A DNA stretch of 64,000 bases from Gammaproteobacteria bacterium HGW-Gammaproteobacteria-13 (GTDB lineage Bacteria; Pseudomonadota; Gammaproteobacteria; Pseudomonadales; Pseudomonadaceae): assembly GCA_002840155.1 (NCBI GenBank), contig PGZH01000005.1:284550-348549 (forward strand), read 5' to 3'. The notes below the pieces were generated by a model that was given only the letters and a program-made list of their open reading frames with translations, did no database searches and was not told the DNA's origin. The position numbers and the translations under genes were made by a program. Below, in pieces: positions 44,628 to 55,157 of the stretch (within the stretch, counting starts at the first letter, position 1; every line of letters starts with the position of its first letter).

Positions 44628-45719
44628 TCAGTCTTCGCTGATCACGATGCTCGGCATCGCCTGCTGCGCAGCGCCCTGAGCGATACGCGCACCAACGTTG
44701 CGTGCAGTTTCCTGATAGATCATCGCGATCTGGCTTTCCGGATCGGCAATGGTAGTTGGCTTGCCGCCATCGGACTGCATACGAATGGCCATCGACAGCG
44801 GCAAGGACGCCAGCAGATCGACGCCAAACTGCGCCGCCAGCTTCTCACCGCCGCCTTCACCAAACAGATGCTCGGCATGCCCGCAGCTCGAGCAGATATG
44901 CACGGCCATGTTTTCCACCACGCCGAGCACTGGGATATTCACCTTGCGGAACATCTCCACGCCTTTCTTGGCATCCAGCAGGGCCAGATCCTGCGGCGTG
45001 GTGACAATCACCGCGCCGGCCACCGGCACCTTTTGCGCCAGGGTCAGCTGGATATCGCCGGTGCCTGGCGGCATATCGACCACCAGATAATCCAGGTCAT
45101 CCCAGGCCGTCTGGGTGATCAACTGCAACAGCGCGCCGGAAACCATCGGCCCGCGCCACACCACCGGAGTGTTTTCGTCGGTGAGAAAGGCCATGGACAT
45201 CACTTCAACGCCATGGGCCTTGAGCGGTACAAACCACTTCTGGTCTTTCACCTGCGGCCGTGTGCCTTCCGGGATACCGAACATAATGCCCTGGCTCGGC
45301 CCATAAATATCCGCATCAAGGATGCCGACCTTCGCGCCCTCCCGCGCCAACGCCAACGCCAGATTGGCCGCGGTAGTGGACTTGCCCACCCCACCTTTGC
45401 CGGAGGCCACGGCAATCACGTTCTTCACATTGGCCAACGCCGGCACCTGATCCTGCGCCTTGTGCGCTTCGATCACGCAGTCGACCTGCACCTGCGCACG
45501 CTCGACGCCATCAAGGTTTTCCAGGGCCATCTGCAGCATCTGCGCCCAGCCGCTCTTGAACAGCCCGGCCGCATAACCCAACTGCAGACGCACTTTGACC
45601 TGCCCACCCTGAATATCCACCTCGCGCAGGCAACCGGCGCTGACTGGGTCCTGATTCAGGTGCGGGTCGGTGTATTGGGACAGGGCGGCTTCGACCGCTG
45701 TGCGGGTAACGACACTCAT
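44628..45719 (-). CDS. apbC: Iron-sulfur cluster carrier ApbC/Mrp
   Basis: This 363-residue P-loop ATPase has an N-terminal DUF59 (MIP18-like) domain (about residues 1-90), the deviant Walker A SGKGGVGKS (106-114), DADIYGPSQ, and the CSSC pair in HICSSCGHAEH that holds a bridging 4Fe-4S cluster in the dimer. It delivers clusters to apoproteins in the cytoplasm. It is divergent from metG, an arrangement common in gammaproteobacteria. Confidence 0.95.
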   Translation of the reverse strand: MSVVTRTAVEAALSQYTDPHLNQDPVSAGCLREVDIQGGQVKVRLQLGYAAGLFKSGWAQMLQMALENLDGVERAQVQVDCVIEAHKAQDQVPALANVKNVIAVASGKGGVGKSTTAANLALALAREGAKVGILDADIYGPSQGIMFGIPEGTRPQVKDQKWFVPLKAHGVEVMSMAFLTDENTPVVWRGPMVSGALLQLITQTAWDDLDYLVVDMPPGTGDIQLTLAQKVPVAGAVIVTTPQDLALLDAKKGVEMFRKVNIPVLGVVENMAVHICSSCGHAEHLFGEGGGEKLAAQFGVDLLASLPLSMAIRMQSDGGKPTTIADPESQIAMIYQETARNVGARIAQGAAQQAMPSIVISED

Positions 45720-45875
45720 GGAAGGCTCCGAAAGGCTGAGTAAAGCAGGCGGGCATATTACCCCAGGCTAATCCCATCGGCGCACACCGCCAGGCATTGC
45801 CCGCGCAAGGATGAAAAATATCCGCCGCCCCTATATAGTTGCCGGCTTCCCTGAGTTACCAGTGCAGCCGATCCC

Positions 45876-47918
45876 ATGAGCCAAGCCCGCAAGATTCTCG
45901 TTACCAGCGCCCTGCCCTACGCCAACGGTTCGATCCACCTTGGCCATATGCTCGAGTACATCCAGACCGACATGTGGGTGCGTTTCCAGAAGCTGCGCGG
46001 CAACCAGGCCATCTACGTCTGCGCCGATGATGCGCATGGCTCGGCGATCATGCTGCGCGCCGAGAAGGAAGGCATCACTCCGGAACAGTTGATCGCCAAT
46101 GTGCAGGCTGAACACACCGCCGACTTTGCCGATTTTGGGGTTAATTTCGATAACTACCATTCGACCCACTCGGACGAGAACCGCGAGCTGTCTGCGGCCA
46201 TCTACCTGAAGTTGCGTGACGCCGGGCATATCGCCACCCGCTCGGTGACCCAGTACTTCGACCCCGAAAAAGGCATGTTCCTCGCCGACCGTTTTATCAA
46301 GGGCACCTGCCCCAAGTGCGCGGCGGAAGACCAGTACGGCGACAACTGCGAGAAATGCGGCGCCACCTATGAGCCCACCGAGCTGAAGAACCCACGCTCG
46401 GCGATTTCCGGCGCCGTGCCGGAGCTGCGCGACTCCAAGCACTTCTTCTTCAAGCTGCCGGATTTCGAGGCCATGCTGAAAAGCTGGACCCGTGGCGGCG
46501 CGCTGCAGGACGCAGTGGCCAACAAGATCGCCGAATGGCTGGATTCCGGCCTGCAAGAATGGGATATCAGCCGCGATGCGCCGTACTTCGGCTTTGAGAT
46601 TCCCGACGAGCCGGGCAAGTACTTCTACGTCTGGCTTGATGCGCCGATCGGCTATATGGCCAGCTTCAAGAACCTTTGTGCCAAGCGCCCGGAGCTGGAC
46701 TTCGATGCATTCTGGAACAAGGATTCGACCGCCGAGCTGTACCACTTTATCGGCAAAGACATCGTCAACTTCCACGCCCTGTTCTGGCCGGCCATGCTCG
46801 AAGGCGCCGGCCTGCGCAAGCCGACTGCAGTCGCCGTACACGGCTACCTGACGGTCAACGGGCAGAAGATGTCCAAGTCGCGCGGCACCTTTATCAAGGC
46901 ACGCACCTACCTTGATCATCTGAACCCCGAGTACCTGCGCTATTACTACGCAGCCAAGCTGGGCCGTGGCGTGGATGACCTGGACCTCAACCTGGAAGAC
47001 TTCGTGCAGAAGGTCAACTCGGACTTGGTTGGCAAGGTGGTGAATATCGCCAGCCGCTGCGCCGGCTTTATCCACAAAGGCAACAACGGCCTGCTGGTGG
47101 CCGGCAATGCCGCGCCAGAATTGACCGAGGCCTTCCAGGCCGCTGCACCGAGCATCGCCGAAGCCTATGAAGCACGCGACTTTGCCCGTGCCATGCGCGA
47201 AATCATGGCCCTGGCCGACCGCGCCAACGCCTGGATCGCCGACAAGGCGCCCTGGTCCCTGGCCAAGCAGGACGGCAAGCAGGACGAAGTACAGGCCATC
47301 TGCGCCCTGGGCGTAAACCTGTTCCGCCAGTTGGTGATCTTCCTGAAACCAGTGCTGCCGCAGTTGGCCAGCGACGCCGAGGCCTTTCTCAATGTCGCTC
47401 CGTTGACTTGGGACGATCACCAGACGCTATTGGCCAACCACCAGCTGAACCCGTTCAGCGCTCTGCTGACCCGTATCGAGCCTGCGAAAATCGACGCCAT
47501 GATCGAAGCCTCCAAAGAAGACCTGGCCGCCAGCGAAGCCGCACCTGCCACACCAGGCAACGGCGAGCTGACGAAAGACCCACTGGCAACCGAAATCGCC
47601 TTCGACGCCTTTGCAGCGGTCGACCTGCGTATCGCCCTGATCGAGAAATGCGAGTTCGTTGAAGGCGCCGACAAGCTGCTGCGCCTGACCCTGGATATCG
47701 GCGATGCCAAGCGCAACGTGTTCAGCGGCATCAAGAGCGCCTACCCGGACCCAAGCAAGTTGGAAGGCCGCCTGACCCTTTACGTAGCCAACCTGGCCGC
47801 GCGCAAGATGAAGTTCGGCATCAGCGAAGGCATGGTCCTGGCAGCCGGCCCTGGCGGCGAGGAAATCTACCTGCTCAGCCCGGACAGCGGTGCCAAACCA
47901 GGCCAGCGGGTTAAATAA
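45876..47918 (+). CDS. metG: Methionyl-tRNA synthetase
   Basis: This 680-residue class I synthetase has the HIGH-type motif in [11 protein letters not shown] (residues 15-25), a zinc knuckle [17 protein letters not shown], and KMSKS ([10 protein letters not shown], about residue 333). A C-terminal EMAP-II-like tRNA-binding domain occupies the last 110 residues ([19 protein letters not shown]). It charges tRNA-Met and initiator tRNA. It is divergent from apbC, with 156 bases between them. Confidence 0.97.
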   Translation: MSQARKILVTSALPYANGSIHLGHMLEYIQTDMWVRFQKLRGNQAIYVCADDAHGSAIMLRAEKEGITPEQLIANVQAEHTADFADFGVNFDNYHSTHSDENRELSAAIYLKLRDAGHIATRSVTQYFDPEKGMFLADRFIKGTCPKCAAEDQYGDNCEKCGATYEPTELKNPRSAISGAVPELRDSKHFFFKLPDFEAMLKSWTRGGALQDAVANKIAEWLDSGLQEWDISRDAPYFGFEIPDEPGKYFYVWLDAPIGYMASFKNLCAKRPELDFDAFWNKDSTAELYHFIGKDIVNFHALFWPAMLEGAGLRKPTAVAVHGYLTVNGQKMSKSRGTFIKARTYLDHLNPEYLRYYYAAKLGRGVDDLDLNLEDFVQKVNSDLVGKVVNIASRCAGFIHKGNNGLLVAGNAAPELTEAFQAAAPSIAEAYEARDFARAMREIMALADRANAWIADKAPWSLAKQDGKQDEVQAICALGVNLFRQLVIFLKPVLPQLASDAEAFLNVAPLTWDDHQTLLANHQLNPFSALLTRIEPAKIDAMIEASKEDLAASEAAPATPGNGELTKDPLATEIAFDAFAAVDLRIALIEKCEFVEGADKLLRLTLDIGDAKRNVFSGIKSAYPDPSKLEGRLTLYVANLAARKMKFGISEGMVLAAGPGGEEIYLLSPDSGAKPGQRVK

Positions 47919-48073
47919 ACCTGCGACCCAATAGCGCAGCCACTCTGATCAGGCTGCGCTAGCCTTATGGCAGCACCTCAGGAAGGCTGATCCGGCTTGT
48001 ATGGCAGGATCGGCTTACCGATAATAGCCACCCCTTTCCTGCGGCCTTTGCCCGTCCATTCACGGAACCTGCA

Positions 48074-48658
48074 ATGACCGAACTCGCCTTGATCATGGTC
48101 AGCGCCATCCTGGTCAACAACTTCGTGTTGGTCCAGTTCCTTGGCCTGTGTCCCTTTATGGGCGTCTCGAAGAAAATCGAGACGGCTATCGGCCTGTCGC
48201 TGGCCACCACCTTCGTGCTGACCCTGGCCGCCATGTGCAGCTACCTGGTGCAGCAGTACGTGCTCAAGCCGCTGGATATCGAATACCTGCGCACCATCAG
48301 TTTTATTCTGGTGATTGCCGTGGTGGTGCAGTTCACCGAAATGGTGGTGAACAAGACCAGTCCGCTGCTGTACCGCGTGTTGGGCATCTTCCTGCCGCTG
48401 ATCACCACCAACTGCATTGTGCTTGGTGTGGCACTGCTGAATGCCAACAAGGCCGAATTCACCTTTATCACCGCCACCGCCAACGGCTTTGCCGCCGGCC
48501 TCGGCTTCTCTCTGGTGCTGGTGTTGTTCGCCGCCATGCGTGAGCGCATCGCCATCGCCGATGTACCGAAATCCTTTCAGGGCGCGGCCATCGGCATGAT
48601 CACTGCTGGACTGATGTCCCTGGCGTTTATGGGCTTTACCGGGCTGATCAAGCTATGA
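48074..48658 (+). CDS. rsxA: Electron transport complex subunit RsxA (RnfA)
   Basis: This 194-residue inner-membrane subunit has six helices and opens [31 protein letters not shown]. It is the first gene of the rsxABCDGE operon, an ion-translocating NADH-linked complex that in enterobacteria keeps SoxR reduced and in others drives ferredoxin reduction. The gene overlaps rsxB by four bases. Confidence 0.96.
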   Translation: MTELALIMVSAILVNNFVLVQFLGLCPFMGVSKKIETAIGLSLATTFVLTLAAMCSYLVQQYVLKPLDIEYLRTISFILVIAVVVQFTEMVVNKTSPLLYRVLGIFLPLITTNCIVLGVALLNANKAEFTFITATANGFAAGLGFSLVLVLFAAMRERIAIADVPKSFQGAAIGMITAGLMSLAFMGFTGLIKL

Positions 48659-49230
48659 GCCTGGTGCTGATTGCCGTACTTGCTCTACTCGCCCTGTGCC
48701 TGGTGGCCGGCGCCATCCTCGGTTTCGCAGCCGTGCGCTTCAAGGTCGAAGGCAACCCGATTGCCGAGCAGATCAACGCCCTGCTGCCGCAAACCCAGTG
48801 CGGCCAGTGCGGCTATCCGGGCTGCAAACCCTACGCCGAGGCGATTGCCGGCGGTGACAAGATCAACAAATGCCCACCCGGCGGCGAGGCGACCATTCAG
48901 GCGCTGGCTGACCTGCTCGACGTTGAAGCCGAGCCGCTGGACGCCGTGGAAGGCGAAAAGCCGCAAATGGTCGCCTATATCCGCGAAGCCGAATGCATCG
49001 GCTGCACCAAATGCATTCAGGCTTGCCCGGTGGACGCCATCGTCGGCGCGGCCAAACAGATGCACACGGTGATCGTCAGCGAGTGCACCGGCTGCGACCT
49101 GTGCGTCGAACCCTGCCCGGTGGACTGCATCGACATGATCGAAGTGGGCAGCACCGTACAAAGCTGGAAATGGGAAAAACCCCTGCTACCTGGCCAACTG
49201 ATTGCCAGCGACCGGGAGCAGGCGGCATGA
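48655..49230 (+). CDS. rsxB: Electron transport complex subunit RsxB (RnfB)
   Basis: This 191-residue subunit has an N-terminal membrane anchor, a 4Fe-4S site in [19 protein letters not shown], and two ferredoxin motifs [16 protein letters not shown] and [16 protein letters not shown]. It relays electrons within the complex. The stop codon overlaps the rsxC start by four bases (ATGA). Confidence 0.96.
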   Translation: MSLVLIAVLALLALCLVAGAILGFAAVRFKVEGNPIAEQINALLPQTQCGQCGYPGCKPYAEAIAGGDKINKCPPGGEATIQALADLLDVEAEPLDAVEGEKPQMVAYIREAECIGCTKCIQACPVDAIVGAAKQMHTVIVSECTGCDLCVEPCPVDCIDMIEVGSTVQSWKWEKPLLPGQLIASDREQAA

Positions 49231-51275
49231 GCGCATTGCACAAGGCTGAAGCACTGATCTGGGGTATCCCCGGCGGCATTCACCCGGCCGAGCGCAAGGA
49301 GTTGTCCAACCGCACGCCGATCCAGCCGGCGCCGCTGCCCAAACGCCTGACGCTGCCGCTCAACCAGCATATCGGCGCGCCCGCAGAGCCCGTGGTAACC
49401 GTGGGTGAGCGCGTACTGAAAGGTCAGCTGATCGCCGCTGCCACGGGATTTGTCAGTGTACCGGTGCACGCGCCGACCTCCGGCACCGTGAGTTTTATCG
49501 GTTCACAGCCCTACCCGCACGTATCCGGCATGCTCGCGCCAGCCATCGTGATTGACAGCGATGGGCAGGATAAATGGATCGAACTGACGCCCTGCGCAGA
49601 CTATCGCCATCTGGAAAACAGCGCCCTGGTTGAGCTGATTCGCCAGGCAGGCATCAGCGGCCTGGGCGGTGCGGGCTTTCCCACCGCAGTGAAACTCAAC
49701 GCGCGGCCAACGCAGAAGATCCACACGCTGATCATCAATGGCACCGAGTGCGAACCCTATATCAGCGCCGACGATCTGCTCATGCGCGAACGCGCCAACG
49801 AGCTGATCAGCGGCATCGACATTCTGGTGCAGCTAATCCAGCCGGATCAGGTGCTGATCGGTATCGAGGACAACAAACCCGAAGCCATCGCTGCCGTGCG
49901 TCACGCGCTGGCCGAGCGCAGTTATCAGCTCAAGGTCTTCCCCACCAAGTACCCATCCGGTGGCGAAAAGCAGCTGATCCAGATTCTTACTGGCGTGGAA
50001 GTGCCGAGCGGCGGCCTGCCGGCGGATATCGGCATGCTTTGCCAGAACGTCGGCACCTGCGTGGCCATCCATAACGCAGTGATCCACGGCAAACCGCTAA
50101 TCTCACGCATCACCACCCTCACCGGCGAAGCCCTGGCCAGGCCGATGAACGTCGAGGTATTGCTCGGTACCCCGGTGGGTGAATTGCTGGAGTTTGCCGG
50201 ACTAGACCGCGGCAAGCTGAACCGCCTGATCATGGGCGGCCCGATGATGGGTTTTACCCTGCCCGACTTCGCCGTGCCCGTGATCAAGACCACCAACTGC
50301 CTGCTGGCCTCGACCACCGCCGAGTTGCCTCCACCGCCGCCGGCCATGCCGTGCATCCGCTGCGGCGAATGCGCCGAAGCCTGTCCGGCCAGCCTGCTGC
50401 CGCAGCAGCTGCACTTCTTCGCCATCGGCCAGGAGCATGAACAGCTCAAGGCGCATAACCTGTTTGACTGCATCGAGTGCGGCGCCTGCGCCTATGTTTG
50501 CCCGTCGAGCATCCCCCTGGTGCAGTACTACCGCGCCGCCAAGGGCGAGATTCGCGACCTGGAACAGAAGCAACTAAAGGCCGAGCAGTCGAAACAGCGC
50601 TTTGAGCTGCGCCAGGAACGCCTGCGCCGCGCCGAAGAACAGAAAGAAGCCGAACGCCAGGCCCGCGCTGCCAAAGCAGCCCAAGCCAAGGCTGCGCAAG
50701 CCCAAGGCTCACCCGCTGCAGCCAACGGTGATACTGCGGCGGCCAAACCGGCCGGGCTGAGCGATGAACAAAAGAAACTCAAGATCGAAGCCAGCATGGC
50801 CCAGGTCGCCCTGAAAAAAGCCGAAAAGCAGCTGGCAACCCACGCCAGCCCCGAGCTACAGGCCCAGGTCGACGAGCTGCGCAGTGCAGCAGCCATCGCC
50901 CAGCAAGCGCTCGACACGGCCATGACCGCCAACCCGCCTGCCCCGACTGCTGCCCCAGTTGCCGATGATGGTGCATTGAAAAAGGCCAAAATCGACGCTG
51001 CCATGCTGCGCGCCCAAGTGCGCAAGCTGGAAAAGCTTGAAGCGCCGAGCGACGAGCAACAAAGCGAACTGCAGCAACTGCGCAGCCAGCTGGAAGCCGC
51101 AGAAAAGCTGCTAGCCAGCCTGGAAGCCCAGGCGCCAGCACCTGCCGCTAGCCAGCCTGGAAGCCCAGGCGCCAGCACCTGCCGCCAAACCGGCTGCCGA
51201 CGATGGCGCACTGAAAAAAGCCAAGATCGACGCTGCCATGCTGCGTGCCCAAGTGCGCAAGCTGGAAAAACTTGA
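49227..51275 (+). CDS. rsxC: Electron transport complex subunit RsxC, C-terminus frameshifted
   Basis: The frame from ATG 49227 gives 682 residues. The core is complete: NADH/FMN-binding SLBB-like region ([35 protein letters not shown]) and two 4Fe-4S motifs [12 protein letters not shown] (about residue 375) and [12 protein letters not shown] (about 415). A charged Ala-rich coiled-coil tail follows. At 51110-51183 a 37-bp unit is present twice in tandem; the extra copy shifts the frame, giving a foreign ending [14 protein letters not shown] and a stop at 51275. Removing one copy would restore an 833-residue protein ending at 51765. Confidence 0.9.
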   Translation: MSALHKAEALIWGIPGGIHPAERKELSNRTPIQPAPLPKRLTLPLNQHIGAPAEPVVTVGERVLKGQLIAAATGFVSVPVHAPTSGTVSFIGSQPYPHVSGMLAPAIVIDSDGQDKWIELTPCADYRHLENSALVELIRQAGISGLGGAGFPTAVKLNARPTQKIHTLIINGTECEPYISADDLLMRERANELISGIDILVQLIQPDQVLIGIEDNKPEAIAAVRHALAERSYQLKVFPTKYPSGGEKQLIQILTGVEVPSGGLPADIGMLCQNVGTCVAIHNAVIHGKPLISRITTLTGEALARPMNVEVLLGTPVGELLEFAGLDRGKLNRLIMGGPMMGFTLPDFAVPVIKTTNCLLASTTAELPPPPPAMPCIRCGECAEACPASLLPQQLHFFAIGQEHEQLKAHNLFDCIECGACAYVCPSSIPLVQYYRAAKGEIRDLEQKQLKAEQSKQRFELRQERLRRAEEQKEAERQARAAKAAQAKAAQAQGSPAAANGDTAAAKPAGLSDEQKKLKIEASMAQVALKKAEKQLATHASPELQAQVDELRSAAAIAQQALDTAMTANPPAPTAAPVADDGALKKAKIDAAMLRAQVRKLEKLEAPSDEQQSELQQLRSQLEAAEKLLASLEAQAPAPAASQPGSPGASTCRQTGCRRWRTEKSQDRRCHAACPSAQAGKT

Positions 51276-51368
51276 AGCGCCAAGCGACGAGCAGCAAAGC
51301 GAATTACAGCAACTGCGCAGCCAGCTGGAAGCTGCCGAAAAACTGCTGGCCAGCCTGGAAGCCCAGGC
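50973..51368 (+). repeat. Long internal repeat in the rsxC tail
   Basis: Two units of about 160 bp, at 50973-51133 and 51208-51368, are roughly 90 percent identical by eye. Each encodes [20 protein letters not shown] then [13 protein letters not shown] and a short continuation. They make a coiled-coil tail repeat. Confidence 0.85.
51110..51183 (+). repeat. 37-bp perfect tandem duplication in rsxC
   Basis: Copy 1 is 51110-51146 and copy 2 is 51147-51183, identical throughout and starting GCTAGCCAGC. The unit length is not a multiple of three. Confidence 0.95.
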
Positions 51369-51765
51369 ACCGACCGCTGCCGTAAAAGCGCCTGATGCAG
51401 AAGCCCCCGACCCGCTGAAAAAAGCCAAGATCGAACTGGCTATGAAACGCGCCGAACTGAAAAAGGCCGAGAAAGCCGGCAGCGATGAAGCCGCGATTAG
51501 CAGCCTACGCGAAGCATTGGCGGCCGCCGAGCAGGCGCTGCACCAGGCCGAGGATGCTTCCAGCAAGCCCGCGCCAGAGCTGGTGCGCACGGACAAGAAG
51601 CCGATCGATGAAACTACTCGCGCGCTGAAGACCGAAGTGGCCTTTGCCCGCGCCGACCTGCGCAAACTGGAGCGTGATGACAGCAGTGCAGCCGATGCCC
51701 TGGCCACCGCGCGCCAGCGCCTGACAGACGCCGAACGCCAATTACAGGAACACGCAGGCAGCTGA
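51276..51765 (+). pseudogene. rsxC: Out-of-frame 3' part of rsxC
   Basis: This region continues the rsxC coiled-coil tail in the shifted frame; that frame is open from about 51184 to the TGA at 51765. It encodes KKAKIELAMKRAELKKAEKA and, further on, a segment ending with DAERQLQEHAGS. It has no ribosome binding site of its own and would be read only if one 37-bp unit were lost or if ribosomes shifted. Confidence 0.8.
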
Positions 51766-51804
51766 TAACAGCCCTGCGTAGCCAACCCAACAACCGGAGC
51801 GCCA

Positions 51805-52836
51805 ATGGCCCTGCCCCGTATCACATCGCCCCACGCCAAGGGCAGCAACCGCACCCAGCAAGTGATGCTGCAGGTGCTGCTGGCTACGGTGCCGGGCATT
51901 CTCGCCCTGACCTGGCTGTTCGGCGCCGGCACCCTGATCAACCTGCTGTGGGCCAGCGTCTGCGCACTCGGTGTTGAAGCGGCCATCCTGGCGCTGCGTA
52001 AACGCCCGGTGCTGTTCTTCCTCAAGGACTACAGCGTACTGGTCACCGCCGTGCTGCTGGCCCTGGCACTGCCGCCCTACTCGCCCTGGTGGCTAACGCT
52101 AGTAGCCACCGGCTTTGCCGTGGTGTTCGGTAAGCAGCTGTATGGCGGCCTCGGGCAGAACCCCTTCAACCCGGCCATGCTCGGCTATGTGGTGGTGCTG
52201 ATTTCCTTCCCCGTGGAGATGACCAGCTGGCCAGCCCCACATACGGTTGGCCTGGTTGAAGGCCTGCAGCAGATTCTCGGCATCGCCAACCTGCCCGACG
52301 GTTGGGCGCAAGCCACTGCGCTGGATGCACTGAAGGTCAACAAGAGCCTAACCATTGACGAGCTTTGGGCGCAGAACCCGGCATTCGGCTACCTCGGCGG
52401 CGCCGCCACCGAGGCGGTCAACCTGGCCTTCCTCGCCGGCGGCTTGTACCTGCTGCACAAGCGCCTGTTCACCTGGCATGCGCCGGTGGGCATGCTCGCT
52501 GCCCTCGCCGTGATGAGCCTGCTGTTCTGGAATGGCTCGGGCTCGGACTCCCACGGCTCGCCGCTGTTTCACCTGCTGACCGGCGCGACCATGCTCGGCG
52601 CCTTCTTTATCGTCACCGACCCGGTCAGCGGCGCCACCAGTAACCTCGGCCGGCTGATTTTCGGCATCGGCGTTGGCGTGCTGGTGTATGTGATTCGCGC
52701 CTGGGGCGGTTACCCGGACGGCGTGGCCTTCGCCGTGCTACTGATGAACCTGGCGGCACCGACCATCGACTACTACACGCGGCCGCGCACCTACGGCCAC
52801 CGTAAGCCGACACGCGGCTTCAAGTTGGGAGAGTAA
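51805..52836 (+). CDS. rsxD: Electron transport complex subunit RsxD (RnfD)
   Basis: This 343-residue membrane subunit has about nine to ten helices. It includes [20 protein letters not shown] and the flavin-attachment region [27 protein letters not shown] is bound covalently to a threonine in the family motif. It starts at ATG 51805, 40 bases after the intended rsxC end. Confidence 0.96.
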   Translation: MALPRITSPHAKGSNRTQQVMLQVLLATVPGILALTWLFGAGTLINLLWASVCALGVEAAILALRKRPVLFFLKDYSVLVTAVLLALALPPYSPWWLTLVATGFAVVFGKQLYGGLGQNPFNPAMLGYVVVLISFPVEMTSWPAPHTVGLVEGLQQILGIANLPDGWAQATALDALKVNKSLTIDELWAQNPAFGYLGGAATEAVNLAFLAGGLYLLHKRLFTWHAPVGMLAALAVMSLLFWNGSGSDSHGSPLFHLLTGATMLGAFFIVTDPVSGATSNLGRLIFGIGVGVLVYVIRAWGGYPDGVAFAVLLMNLAAPTIDYYTRPRTYGHRKPTRGFKLGE

Positions 52837-52838
52837 CC

Positions 52839-53480
52839 GTGGCCCTGCCTGAAATTAGCCGCTCAATGCTGAAAAACGCCCTGGTGCTCGGGCTGTTCGC
52901 CATTGTCACCGTCGGTTTGGTGGCCGTGCTGCAGCAAGCCACTGCCGGGCGCATTGCCAACGCTGAACGCCAAGCCCAGGTGCGCGCCCTGAGCGAGATC
53001 CTGCCCCAGGGCAGCTACGACAATCACCTGCTGGACAACAGCATTCAGCTGCACGACCCGCTGCTTGGCAGCAAATCGCCGCAGACCGCCTATATCGCCC
53101 TGAAAGATGGCAAACCCAGCGCGGTGATCCTGCGTGCCACCGCACCGGACGGCTACAGCGGCGCGATCCACTTGCTGATCGGCATTCAGGCCGATGGCCG
53201 CCTGGCCGGTGTCCGCGTGCTCGGTCACCGGGAAACCCCGGGGCTGGGCGACAAGATCGAGTTGGCCAAAAGCGCCTGGATTCGCAGCTTCGACGGCAAG
53301 TCATTGAGCAATCCCGACGAGGATGGCTGGGCGGTGAAGAAAGATCGCGGCGAGTTTGACCAGTTTGCCGGCGCCACCATCACCCCGCGCGCGGTGGTCA
53401 AGGCCGTGCATAAGGCCCTGCAGTATTTCGATGCCAATCAAGAGCAGCTGTTCGCAGCCCAGGTGAAGTCCAATGGCTAG
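52839..53480 (+). CDS. rsxG: Electron transport complex subunit RsxG (RnfG)
   Basis: This 213-residue subunit starts with GTG at 52839, two bases after rsxD. It has one N-terminal membrane helix and a periplasmic FMN-binding domain with the [17 protein letters not shown] motif, whose second Thr carries covalent FMN in the family. It overlaps rsxE by eight bases. Confidence 0.96.
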   Translation: MALPEISRSMLKNALVLGLFAIVTVGLVAVLQQATAGRIANAERQAQVRALSEILPQGSYDNHLLDNSIQLHDPLLGSKSPQTAYIALKDGKPSAVILRATAPDGYSGAIHLLIGIQADGRLAGVRVLGHRETPGLGDKIELAKSAWIRSFDGKSLSNPDEDGWAVKKDRGEFDQFAGATITPRAVVKAVHKALQYFDANQEQLFAAQVKSNG

Positions 53481-54186
53481 TCCCAGCTACCGCGAAATCA
53501 CCCTTAACGGCCTGTGGAAGAACAACCCCGCGCTGGTACAACTGCTCGGCCTCTGCCCGCTGCTCGGGGTAAGCAACTCGGCGGTCAACGCCCTCGGCCT
53601 GGCGCTAGCCAGCGCCGTGGTGCTGGTGTGCTCCAACACCGCCGTGTCGCTGGTGCGCGGCGTGGTCAACACCGCCGTGCGGCTGCCGGCCTTTGTGATG
53701 ATCATCGCCGCTCTGACCACCTGCATCGAACTGCTGATGCAGGCCTTCACCTACGAGCTGTACCAGATTCTCGGCATATTTATCCCACTGATCACCACCA
53801 ACTGCGTGATCCTCGGCCGCGCCGATGGTTTTGCCGCGAAGAACGACCCGGCCCGCGCTGCCTATGACGGCCTGATGATGGGCCTGGGCTTCGGCGTGGT
53901 GCTGGTGATGATCGGCGCCCTGCGCGAGCTGTTCGGAACCGGCGCAGTGTTCGCCAATATGCACCTGCTGTTCGGCCCCATCGCCGCCAACTGGCAGCTG
54001 ACGTTGATCCCCGAGTACAAGGGTTTCCTGCTGGCCATCCTGCCGCCTGGCGCCTTTATCGTGCTGGGTTTGTTGATCGCCTGCAAAAACCGCGTGGACG
54101 AAGTGCTGGCCGAACGAGCCAAAGCGCAGCAGGTCGATACACCGGTGCAAAGCCGCCGTGTACGGGTGACCGGAGTGATTGAGTGA
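53473..54186 (+). CDS. rsxE: Electron transport complex subunit RsxE (RnfE)
   Basis: This 237-residue membrane subunit is homologous to RsxA/NqrD. It has the opening [20 protein letters not shown] and the internal [20 protein letters not shown]. It is the last subunit of the complex; its TGA overlaps the GTG start of nth. Confidence 0.96.
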   Translation: MASPSYREITLNGLWKNNPALVQLLGLCPLLGVSNSAVNALGLALASAVVLVCSNTAVSLVRGVVNTAVRLPAFVMIIAALTTCIELLMQAFTYELYQILGIFIPLITTNCVILGRADGFAAKNDPARAAYDGLMMGLGFGVVLVMIGALRELFGTGAVFANMHLLFGPIAANWQLTLIPEYKGFLLAILPPGAFIVLGLLIACKNRVDEVLAERAKAQQVDTPVQSRRVRVTGVIE

Positions 54187-54821
54187 ACGCCGCCAAGCGC
54201 TACGAGATCTTCAGCCGCCTGCATGAAGACAACCCCGAGCCGAAGACCGAACTGGCCTACAGCACGCCGTTCGAGCTTTTGGTAGCGGTCACTCTGTCCG
54301 CCCAGGCCACCGACGTCAGCGTCAACAAGGCCACGGCCAAGCTATTTCCGGTGGCCAATACCCCCGAGGCTATCTATGCACTCGGCGTCGAGGGGCTGAG
54401 CGGATATATCAAGACCATCGGCCTGTACAACAGCAAGGCAAAGAACGTCATTGAGGCCTGCCGCATCCTGATCGAGAAGCATGGCAGCCAGGTGCCGGAC
54501 AACCGCGAGAACCTCGAAGCCCTGCCCGGGGTCGGCCGCAAGACCGCCAACGTGGTGCTCAACACCGCGTTCCGTCAGCTGGCGATGGCAGTGGACACGC
54601 ATATCTTCCGCGTCAGCAACCGCACCGGCATCGCCCCCGGCAAGAACGTGCTGGAGGTGGAAAACAAGCTGATGAAGTTTGTACCCAAGGAATTTCTCCT
54701 CGACTCACACCACTGGCTGATCCTCCACGGCCGCTACGTGTGCCAGGCGCGCAAGCCGCGCTGCGGCAGCTGCCGCATCGAAGACCTGTGCGAATACAAA
54801 CAGAAAACCTCCGACGATTGA
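54183..54821 (+). CDS. nth: Endonuclease III
   Basis: This 212-residue DNA glycosylase/AP lyase acts on oxidised pyrimidines. It has a helix-hairpin-helix [13 protein letters not shown] with the catalytic Lys, the catalytic Asp in [12 protein letters not shown], and a 4Fe-4S cluster with spacing C-x6-C-x2-C-x5-C at the end ([17 protein letters not shown]). It starts with GTG at 54183, translationally coupled to rsxE, as in many pseudomonads and enterobacteria. Confidence 0.97.
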   Translation: MNAAKRYEIFSRLHEDNPEPKTELAYSTPFELLVAVTLSAQATDVSVNKATAKLFPVANTPEAIYALGVEGLSGYIKTIGLYNSKAKNVIEACRILIEKHGSQVPDNRENLEALPGVGRKTANVVLNTAFRQLAMAVDTHIFRVSNRTGIAPGKNVLEVENKLMKFVPKEFLLDSHHWLILHGRYVCQARKPRCGSCRIEDLCEYKQKTSDD

Positions 54822-54928
54822 GCCGCTATTCAGCCGTTCAATAAGCCGATTGAAAAAATCTTTTTTACCCGCCCAGGTTTTGTCGCTATAAGGTGCGCAA
54901 ATGGCCCTTGTAGCCTGGAGCAGAACTG

Positions 54929-55108
54929 ATGAGCACTGATAAAGAAGAACTTGAGCTCGACGAAGATTTTGTTGCCGAAGAAGCGGATGAAGCCGAAGCA
55001 CCGGTAGAGGTCGCCAAGACCAACCTGACCAAGCGCCGCATCATCGACAACTTCCTCGAAGAGCGCCGCCTGCACAAGCAATTGGCCGAATACGACTTCG
55101 ACCTCTAA
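54929..55108 (+). CDS. Small acidic protein downstream of nth
   Basis: This 59-residue protein has an acidic N-terminal half (EELELDEDFVAEEADEAEA) and a basic C-terminal helix (LTKRRIIDNFLEERRLHKQL) ending EYDFDL. GGAG lies nine bases before ATG 54929. A small gene of this kind follows nth in P. aeruginosa (PA3496 as I recall). Function unknown; the conserved C-terminal helix suggests a binding partner. A strong terminator follows. Confidence 0.8.
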   Translation: MSTDKEELELDEDFVAEEADEAEAPVEVAKTNLTKRRIIDNFLEERRLHKQLAEYDFDL

Positions 55109-55118
55109 CGCCGCCAGC

Positions 55119-55155
55119 AACAAAAAGCCCCGCTACACTGCGGGGCTTTTTTGTT
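55119..55155 (+). terminator. Terminator after the nth-linked small gene
   Basis: AACAAAAAGCCCCGC (55119-55133), loop TACACT, GCGGGGCTTTTTTGTT (55140-55155). It is likely active in both directions, also serving the GGDEF gene on the minus strand. Confidence 0.95.
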
Positions 55156-55157
55156 GC

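Noticed and set aside
45831..47420. 529-codon minus-strand ORF opposite metG
   Set aside because: Antisense shadow of a highly conserved gene.
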